DNA of 64,000 bases from Cricetomys ansorgei (taxonomy: Eukaryota; Chordata; Mammalia; Rodentia; Nesomyidae), in assembly GCA_026225945.1 (NCBI GenBank), contig JAMJFZ010002307.1:7979501-8043500 (forward strand), written 5' to 3'. Shown here piece by piece: positions 56,214-64,000 of this stretch. The translations under genes were made by a program, and so were the position numbers. Positions within the stretch are counted from its first letter, which is position 1, and each line of letters starts with the position of its first letter. The notes under the pieces are model-generated. The model did no database searches. It was not told the DNA's origin and was given only the letters and a program-made list of their open reading frames with translations.

Positions 56214-58074
56214 GTTTTTGAATCACAAAGTGATATATGAGTCACACAATCTCTATCAAAATCCAGACCATATCCCTTCTACTCCTGGTTGAGTTCAAGC
56301 CTTAGTTGTATGTTGGAAGTAGTCTTTATGTTTTTTTCAATTTTCCCTGGCATAAGACTAGAGTTAGCAGGTACATTGTGATTTCCTACTTTTTCTTCCT
56401 GCAACTCAGATGAGGCTTTATAGAAGTATTTCCCTTAGGGGCAGGAGTTTGATTTAGACACTGTCATACTTTAGTCATATTTTAAGTGTTTCTTTCTGTT
56501 AATCATAGAGAAATCCTAGCAGAGCCTCTGGAGGAAAGAACTGAAAATCTGGGAGTTCCTGGAGGGTTTCACTCCCAAGCTCCTTAGTCCCAATATTCAG
56601 CAATACCTTAATTGCCTTTTAAGTGTTCCTAATAGTTTTCTTGCTAGCTATTTTATCAAGGCATTTTATGCTCTTGGTAACTTGGCATTCTCTTTATTTT
56701 TCTGTTTCTTCATTTCCCACACAATTTAGGCCTCTTAACCTTGATTATATGAGGAGGTATTAATTTGTACGTTACATCTGAGAGGTGGTGTTAATTTTTA
56801 CTTTATTCAGCTTTTTCCTTTTTTTTCTGTTGTGAACATGAGAATAAGGATTTTCCATTTCTACCTGTCAGAAATGATCCCAACAACCATCCCTTTAATG
56901 CATATTTGAGTTTGAAAGTCCTTTCAAGTTCCATAGAACAAGAAGATGGGTTGCTTCAATTTATAATAATCACATATTATGATTAACAGCTAAAAAGACT
57001 TTCTAAAACTTCAAAATTCTTGGACCAAAGTTAGAAACATATTCAAAATAAATTTAGGGGTAAGTACTCTACAGTCTTGAATGCTGAGTTAATCAGCCTT
57101 CCAAGTAAATGTCAACATAGGAAGCCAAACTAAGCACTTTCATAGAATGGAGAATTTGGAGTACATAAGTTTGAAATGCTGAACGTGCTTCCAAGTGCAC
57201 ATTTGTTATAGTTTTGGGGAATTCAAAACAGGAGTGCTAAACACATAAATCAAGGAGTCGAATCTGCTGAAGCCACAAGGCTAAAGGGAATCAATGAGAT
57301 GAGAAAGCCTAAGGATTGAGTTCTGAAACAAGGCAAACTCTGTAATTTAGGGAGGGGGTTTCAGAGCGTAGGGAGCAACCACTAGCCATGCTGAAAGAAA
57401 TCTTCCCATGAAATCGAGGCAAATGTAAAGAAGTTTTGTTGTTGTTGTTTCTGTTTGTTTCATTTTAGAAGGGTCATTATCTGTGCCAAATGCTAACTAA
57501 TATGAATTTTAAAATCGACTGTTGGGGTTAAGAAATAACCGCATGGCCCTCTTGCCATTCCAAACTCACTTTTGGAAACACATAGAAAACTACCGATGAA
57601 GGATTTCAATTCACTGCTAAGTTTTAGAGTTTAATATATTGCTTTGCTTTTTTTCTCCCTTCTTTGTAGTTTCTCGTTAAGGAATTACACTTACCACCAC
57701 ACTCCTTTAAACACCTTTGGATTCCAAGTACTAACTTGGGGAGTCCATCTGTTGTCAGAACTTCATGGTGCTAAAGTGAAACTGGCAGAGAACAGACATC
57801 CAAGGAGGCATAGCCTGTATGATACACGTCTCTTCTACTTTGGCAAAAATAATATGTAAACTTTGGAAAGAAATTAAAGGGATTTTTCCTTCTGGCTAGT
57901 ATTTGTGTTTTTCACCTCAAAATTTAAAGTGGGGTACCCCCAGGTGTGAGTGTGTGCGAAATTATGAGATATTTGATGGTATACTCACAAACCTGAAATT
58001 ATCACCTCACTGTGTTGTTAAAGGTAGATTTAAAATATACTATATTTGATATATTATCAAAATAATGCAAGTCC
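56214..58074. other. unassigned stretch
   Basis: About 1.9 kb without recognised gene or repeat; a (TTG)4 run at 57437-57449. The frame at 57644-57859 (71 codons) lacks support. Confidence 0.5.
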
Positions 58075-58880
58075 CTGTAGCTGGAGACACCATGTACTTT
58101 GGATATGGAACTATGAGTACCTCAAGCTAGATCTGACCTGAAAGCTTCCTATCTATGTGTAAGCTTTCATGGCACTAGAAGGCACTATGCAAGCTTCTGA
58201 GGGAGGGAAGCAACAAAAACAGTCCTACCCAGCTGTGATGCCTATGAGCCACAAAACTGAGCAGCATTGCACAATAATTCTAAGGGTGCATTATTGTCAG
58301 GGAAACCCTGGAAGTAGCAAACAGTTCTCCTATTGGCCTTAAGATCATTTAATAAGAGCAATCATGCCTGGTGCTGGGAAATGTAATAAACTGACCGGTG
58401 CTAGTGAAATCAGGCTTGGAGGAGAACCTACAACTTTAACGTTATAAAAACTGTATAATACTTAACCACAATCTAACCATTTGTCCTTATATGCACAGAT
58501 AAGTGTAGTTCTCATCCTGCAACACAGAAACTTCTCTTTGCAACAGACTGAGACCATTACAGAAAACCACAACCAATGAAAAGTAGAGTTTTGGAGTCCT
58601 ATCCCAATTCATACAACTGCTACACAACTCCTGCACCAAAGCTTCAGGGATCATTATGGAAGAGAGGGAAGAAAGATTATAGGAGACAATAAAACAGGGA
58701 GTTTGCTATGAGATTATTTCTCCTAGGAATATCAGAAGCTACACCCATAAAGTCTCACCAATAAGACTACCTAAGCCTGAACTGAACAAGAAAAATAGAC
58801 ATGCTAATGTGGATTAACAAATGCATAGGATGGTAGTGAATCAGGCTTCTGGATCTGTTGAAGAAGAGGATTGACTGAGA
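58075..58880 (+). mobile_element. LINE-1 (Lx-type) 3' segment
   Basis: Sense wording: cagtcctacccagctgtgatgcc, taattctaagggtgcattattg, ggccttaagatcatttaata, caatcatgcctggtgctggg, accacaaccaatgaaaag, ttatggaagagagggaagaaagattataggag, gaatatcagaagctacacccataaagtctcaccaa, aatagacatgctaatgtgga. Continuous over about 0.8 kb; no A-tail before the next element. Confidence 0.72.
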
Positions 58881-58884
58881 ATGG

Positions 58885-59200
58885 AAGACACTCCCTGAAT
58901 ATGGGTGGTGCCATCCTATGCTCTAGGGTCCCACACAGAGAAAAATGAGGAAAGGAGAAAGGCATGTGAGTGCCAGTTCCTGCTCTCTTCCTTCTTGGTC
59001 TTCAGTGATGGCGTGCAGCTTCACACTTACACTGCCAGCCTCAGTCATACAGAACCTTCCCCACCAGCTTTGGCAGTACCCTTCAAACCAGGCTTTCCTG
59101 GTTTTCCTCCTTCCTTAAGTGTTTTTGCTTGGTTTCCTTTGGTTTATCCTAGTTTTTGTTAGGTATTTGGTCACCGCCATAAGATAAATAATGAATGCAG
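58885..59200 (+). mobile_element. hAT-Charlie-type DNA transposon copy (URR1-like)
   Basis: ggtggtgccatcctatgctctagggtcccac, gagtgccagttcctgctctcttcc, cttccccaccagctttggcagtacccttcaaacc, ccttccttaagtgtttttgc, ttgttaggtatttggtcacc, ataatgaatgcag. The 85-codon frame at 58905-59162 lies entirely within it and is not a gene. Confidence 0.78.
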
Positions 59201-60884
59201 TAGGTTTCCTATGACACATACCAGAGGTCCTGAGATAACTTCTCCTAGAGTCAGTCTTAAATTTCTCCTATAGTTAATCATATCATTTCTGAAGTTAATT
59301 CAGTATAAGAAAGACATGCATACATTGCTGCAGAGTTGTGCTGACTAAGTCTTCGACAGGAGGCATCTGTGATCTGTGTCATCCATCTACTCTCTACAGT
59401 GTATTCTGAGAACCAGAGGGTATGAGTGGACAGGCAATGGGGAAAACTGCACCATGCAGACTGTGTATGCTGACCAGTGCTGTACCCGAAAGGAACTTGA
59501 CAATCAACAAACCTAAGCGCAACGACAGATTAACCATACTTATGATTAAGCAGTCCAATTGGGGGAAGTGTATATGTTCTTTTAAAATATATCAGGTGTG
59601 AAATCAGAACAAAATTTTTACGAAGATATTTGATAGCTTTATAGTTTCTGTTACAGAGATTCAATTATGAAATGAATGAGATAAATTGGGTAATGGGTGA
59701 GGTCAAAGAGGGATCGAGTAGATAAGGACATACTTCAAAGAATAAAGATACCATAGTATAATTAAAATTTACCTTATGTGTTATTAAAAAGAAAATGTAA
59801 AGCCTTCTCATTTTAATAGGATAGGTAATATGAAAGATAAACTTGAAGTCCTACCCTGGCATGCAGATAAAAATGGTCCTGAAAAGATGTATTGGAAAAA
59901 AAAAGGTAAGGCTAAGGGAAAAAACAATGTAGTAAGTATATTTAATTATGTGTCTAAGAGGCCAGAACAAAGGAACAGTAACATTTGCTAGATGTTTTAC
60001 TTGTATATAATTGTTAAAAGTTTTAAAATTAAAACATTTTACTTTTTTAGACTATCTTGTTATATTTCCATGCATTATAAATCCTGTTTGGTAGAGGTCA
60101 TGCTATTTTAATTTCTTCAAACTGTAAGTACAAAATTTCCTATTTTCATCTAATTTACTGATCAGGGTTTTTTTTTTTTAATTTTTTTGTCAAGTCTTGC
60201 TTAGCTTTTACATCTTTAAATTTCATGACATATTATTCCAAATTAAAGATATGTTTTCTATGGTCTTTATATATATTTTTTAAATTCATACATATCTACT
60301 GAGAATAATATATTAACAAATAACTGTGGTGACCATATCTTGCTTTTTCATTGTTAATTTGGTAAACTAAATCACTGTGTCCATGACTGTGTGCATGTAT
60401 TCAGCTAAATAACACTTCCTCTTTTCTGAAGTTTCCTTCCTTATAGAAAGGAACAGAAGTTATTGGGATTATTCAAGCATTTTTAAAGGATAAAGTATAC
60501 CTCCAGCTGCTGATTCCATCTCCACTCGAATATATTCAATAATAAACATTTCTTCATTCAGAATTAAATTGTTTTGTGTTTTGGATGCTTTAGTAGCTAT
60601 ATTAAAATATACAGATTACCTACAATAGATATGTTTTTAATTTTTTTGTATGGTTCTCCTTTTGCAAAGAAAAAAAAAAAAACACAAAATTTATTCCTGC
60701 TTCTTCTCCAGAAGTCACCAACTCTTTGTACTCAAGAAATTAGGAGGCTTTTGTATGTTTGAATTCTTCCTGAAAGGAGGGAATGTGTACACATACATAT
60801 GGCTTTCTGTTCTAGTTGCAGTGCAGGTTTCTAATATTCTTTCCAATTAGTCAGTTTTCTTTCTGTTGTTTGCAGACAAGCGTT
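59201..60884. other. unassigned stretch
   Basis: No gene or repeat recognised. 59340-59540 is somewhat GC-richer with four CpGs (cttcgac, cccgaaa, agcgcaacgac). Confidence 0.45.
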
Positions 60885-60990
60885 TATGACGTAGACCACT
60901 CTATTTAATTTACTATCTAACCCAGTCTAGTCTCTGACTCCTACCACAGCCTCCTGCATACTGGGACCACATGTATGTTCTGATAGCCTA
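60885..60990 (-). mobile_element. B1 SINE fragment, old (antisense)
   Basis: cccagtctagtctctgactcctaccacagcctcctgcatactgggaccacatgtatg resembles reverse early B1; strongly diverged. Confidence 0.45.
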
Positions 60991-63319
60991 GCTTGGTTAA
61001 ACATTCATAGTACCTCAATTTCCTCATATATGAGATAGATGCAAGTTTACTGTGCTTATAAATGTCTATTTTTGTCACAATTGGGTACTCATATATTTTT
61101 GTTCAGAAGAGAATAATGGGAAAAATACTAGGGACTAACTGGATAGCTTCAAATAAGATTTAATTTAAGAAATTATTCTTCACTTTGTGATAATGGAATT
61201 TTTAATTTCCTACTTAGGAAATGGGTTTATTAAACTTTTTTCAGAAGGTTAACTGAAGAGAGACTCATTTGTGCAGTTTTCCTATGGCTATCTTCCTATA
61301 AATCTTATGAGGTGATGTGCTCTTCAATCAATGTAGTCCACTTCAGAAGATCAGGCACACCTTGCCAATAGCCAATGGACTGAAGAATATATTGACTTTC
61401 CTGGAGGTAGAAAGTGTAGAGCTTGACTGTGCGAGGGCTGTGGCAGCAGTTGCATGCTCTGGGTGACATCACATGCACCTGAGGCTCAGCTCCATTTCTA
61501 TTAATAACTTTATCATATAAGAGAGTCTTTACAATAGTGAATAAACATTCAAGTAGCATAGTCTGCATTAGTTTCTGAGTATATCAGATATATTGGGTAA
61601 ATGAGAGAATAGGATTTTAGGACTGTCTTGCAGATCTTATCTGTGAAAGGGGTGGTGTAAGGAAACAATTGATAGAAACTATGGAATCTTTCTTATGCAG
61701 TTTTATACTTGGTTAAATTTTTTTAAGTAAAAGTTTTCTCCTGAATTGAGAGACCAATTGGTAGTTATAAATTAATTTTGTCCCTAATAGCAGTTCTGAT
61801 ATTCTAAAACTTGCAATTCATGGGAAGAGTAGAATAATAAAGAGGCAGAAAATGAGTTAGAAATGTAATTCTCCAAAACAACTACATTGTCAAAAAGTCC
61901 CATATCAGCATGTGTGACTACCACTCAAAATCTGAATAAATGAAGCACAACTTAAGTAAGCCTTTCACCTATTTACCTCTTACCTCACAAGACTGTGTTT
62001 TGGTGTTACTAATGTTTCCATGAATAACTTCTTGCCTTTGTATTTGTAATTAATTCCTATGAACTTATTGATTCACCAAACCAAATTAGATGGGATTGCT
62101 TCTTTGGTTGGTGGTGATCTATCTGATGATAGAGACATTTTCATATCTCCTTGAGAAAAGTAATGCCTCCTAAGGAATATGTCTCCATTAATGGCTTCTT
62201 TAGACTTACCACAACCATTTCCTAGTTTGTTTATTCAATAATATATTTTATCATTCATCATCTTAGGTTCAAGAAGTTTATGTTAACTAATGAATGATGC
62301 CTACTTGTCAGCATTATTTTAACTAGCCATAGTATTAACTGATATCTCTACTGCCGTTATCTCTGCCTTTGGTTGGCTAGGTGACCAGAGATGTGGTCAG
62401 TTTTCAAGTGTATCCCCTCCAACAGGAAGTAATTGACATGTGTCCTATGTCAGAGATATATCTCTAGTTGATTTCAACTACAAAAGTTCATTTCCTAACT
62501 TTATTTCCACCTCTGCATTCTCTTTTTGATATTTGAATAAATTAAATTTGCTCCCTTTCAGTTTCACTCAGTGTAGTTGGCATTCATTCTCTTGAATTAT
62601 CACAACATTTAATTGGTTTCCATTAAAAACTCAAGTCTTGCAGCTCCTTCATACATGAAGTAACATTCAATTTTTATTAGTTTCTACAGTCCACACAGTG
62701 GCTTGTCATTAAATTTGGAAAAGCACTAAATAATTTTTTTTGTTCATTCAAACTCTTTCTGCATCTTCCTTCATGTTTGTGCTTTCCCCTTGAGGACCAC
62801 CCTCTCCTCCTTCCTTGTGTAACATACCCACTAAATTCCCACAGGGGCCCTGGATTCTTCCGTCTACTCTACTGTTTTTTCTTGTGTAAGCATTATGTTT
62901 TGATCTGAAATACCCTTACATTCTCTGTTAAACAACAGACTTCTCCAGATAAAACATTTTTCTTGAGAACTAGTTGATAACTTTTTGTCCTATATGAACT
63001 GTTCTGTTATTTAATTTCTCTCAATTCAAGTAAGAATGATTATTCCTTACTTTGAGGACCTTGATGTATATCATGGGTAAATCAGATATTACTATACTGC
63101 AAGACTGAAAAGGTCCTTCTAAAATATTTGACGTCTTGGCTCATTGGGTTGTTATAGTAAATACAGGATGATAGATTTTTAAGCCACAGATGCGTGTTAT
63201 TCATAGTTATAGATTCTCTAACATTCAAGATCAAATGATGGAAATATTAGCTCTCTATAGACTCCTCAATCATCTTTCATACACAGATCTTTTTGTCATA
63301 AATTTTCAGCAGAAATGGT
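60991..63319. other. long unassigned stretch
   Basis: About 2.3 kb with no supported feature. A minus-strand frame at 61305-61568 (87 codons) covers a GC-elevated patch (61300-61500) and contains a CNCC motif, but no family match; it is listed as a finding only. Confidence 0.45.
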
Positions 63320-63470
63320 GGGTCAACTCCCCAAGACTCTTTTGTGAGGGCATTAGTTCACTTCAGGTAAGTTCCACAGCTATGATCTACCCATCCCCAA
63401 GTGCTATCCTTAAATATTATCACATGAACATTACATTTCAATACAAACTTAATGAGGGACTGCTGTGTGG
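63320..63470 (-). mobile_element. MaLR LTR fragment (MST/MLT1-like), antisense
   Basis: Reverse of a MaLR LTR: cttttgtgagggcattagttcact, tgatctacccatccccaagtgc, ccttaaatattatcacatgaacattacatttcaatac, against consensus ctcttataagggcactaatccca...cctaataccatcacattgggggtta...tttcaacat. The 100-codon plus-strand frame across it is spurious. Confidence 0.75.
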
Positions 63471-64000
63471 CAATGTTCCTGGGGAGATGTGAACACAAAA
63501 CTACTTATGCCAGACAGGAAACGCAACACAGACAAAAGTAACAGAGCCACCAAAACCGTCTTGCTGAGCCAATGAGTTTTGGAGTTACTTACAGGATCAA
63601 GGAAGACCCAACAACAGCTGCAACAGTGAGAGCCCATCCCAGCATGGATGGTGGCTAAAGAAACTGGAACCTGGGAGCTCTCTCCCTGAATTACTGGTAT
63701 CTGAAAAGATTAAAGAGTCCCCTTTAGACTAGTTTGGCTAGTCTGAGTCTGCTCAACTCTCCTTACAGATTATGTAACATCAGAGAGGGAGGGGTTTGGT
63801 TCATCTGGTGTGTTTCAGGAACTTCCTAAGGTTAACTATCTGAGTCTTAAGAAACTTCCTTTAAAATTTTCTGGAATGTTAAGGAGCCTCTCTTTAGAAT
63901 GTTATTACTCTTTTTTACATTTTTAAGCTTTGCTACATATTAATTACCTGGCTGTCTGTCAAAATGCATGCTGGTTTTAACTGGATTATATTCAGGATAT
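63471..64000 (+). mobile_element. interspersed repeat, family not named, cut by window edge
   Basis: Moderately GC-rich text (ggaacctgggagctctctccc, aagattaaagagtccccttt, gcttcaggaacttcctaagg-like wording at 63818) that I recall from dispersed rodent repeats but cannot assign. Orientation is uncertain. It extends past position 64000. Confidence 0.4.

Noticed and set aside
58905..59162. 85-codon proline-rich plus-strand frame
   Set aside because: Entirely inside a URR1-like DNA transposon copy.
63190..63492. 100-codon plus-strand frame
   Set aside because: Overlaps an antisense MaLR LTR; a chance frame.

Overview
This window reads as non-coding, AT-rich, repeat-filled DNA from a muroid rodent (mouse, rat, vole or hamster group). 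The evidence is the mix of repeat families: 7SL-derived B1 SINEs, tRNA-derived B2/B3-type SINEs, B4-type composite SINEs, rodent Lx-type LINE-1 3' ends, rodent hAT-Charlie DNA transposons (URR1-like and RCHARR1-like), and long (TG)n, (CA)n, (CTTT)n and (TTCC)n microsatellites. Family names come from recognising consensus wording by eye; no database was searched. The species cannot be fixed from this alone. I see no intact protein-coding gene, no convincing exon chain, no tRNA, rRNA or snRNA gene and no CRISPR array. Almost all open frames of 60-148 codons are chance frames or lie inside repeats.

Layout. 1-10 kb: a URR1-like transposon; an LTR (1689-2866) holding a B1 with a target-site duplication; a CAG15 tract in an open frame; LINE-1 ORF1 and 3'UTR fragments; an unusual CpG-retaining block (5320-5660) with two AAGATGGCG words and a CTCF-like site; old L1 3'UTR pieces; and a 34-bp minisatellite (9.29-9.54 kb). 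10-34 kb: mostly unassigned AT-rich DNA with scattered B1, B2/B3, B4, MIR, MaLR and L1 ORF2 fragments. 34-48 kb: a second LTR, another URR1-like element, a LINE-1 with an inverted 5' segment (38.6-39.2 kb), L1 ORF2 with a nested SINE (45-46 kb) and an antisense Lx 3'UTR split by RCHARR1 (47.1-48.5 kb). 48-64 kb: long unassigned stretches, a composite LTR locus at 54.5-56.2 kb, further L1, hAT and MaLR pieces, and an unnamed repeat running off the right edge.

The most interesting locus is 54.46-56.21 kb. Between two oppositely oriented copies of one LTR family lies an intron-less, frameshifted fragment whose minus-strand translation matches the N-terminal regulatory region of DNA polymerase alpha catalytic subunit (Pola1). 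It has no poly(A) tail or gene 3' end, abuts LTR sequence directly, and sits next to a polypurine tract. This suggests capture of a host mRNA piece during LTR-element reverse transcription rather than ordinary LINE-1 retroposition. Secondary points are three CpG-retaining blocks in otherwise CpG-poor DNA, a homeodomain-site-rich stretch that may be a conserved non-coding element, and several perfect 11-12 bp hairpins.
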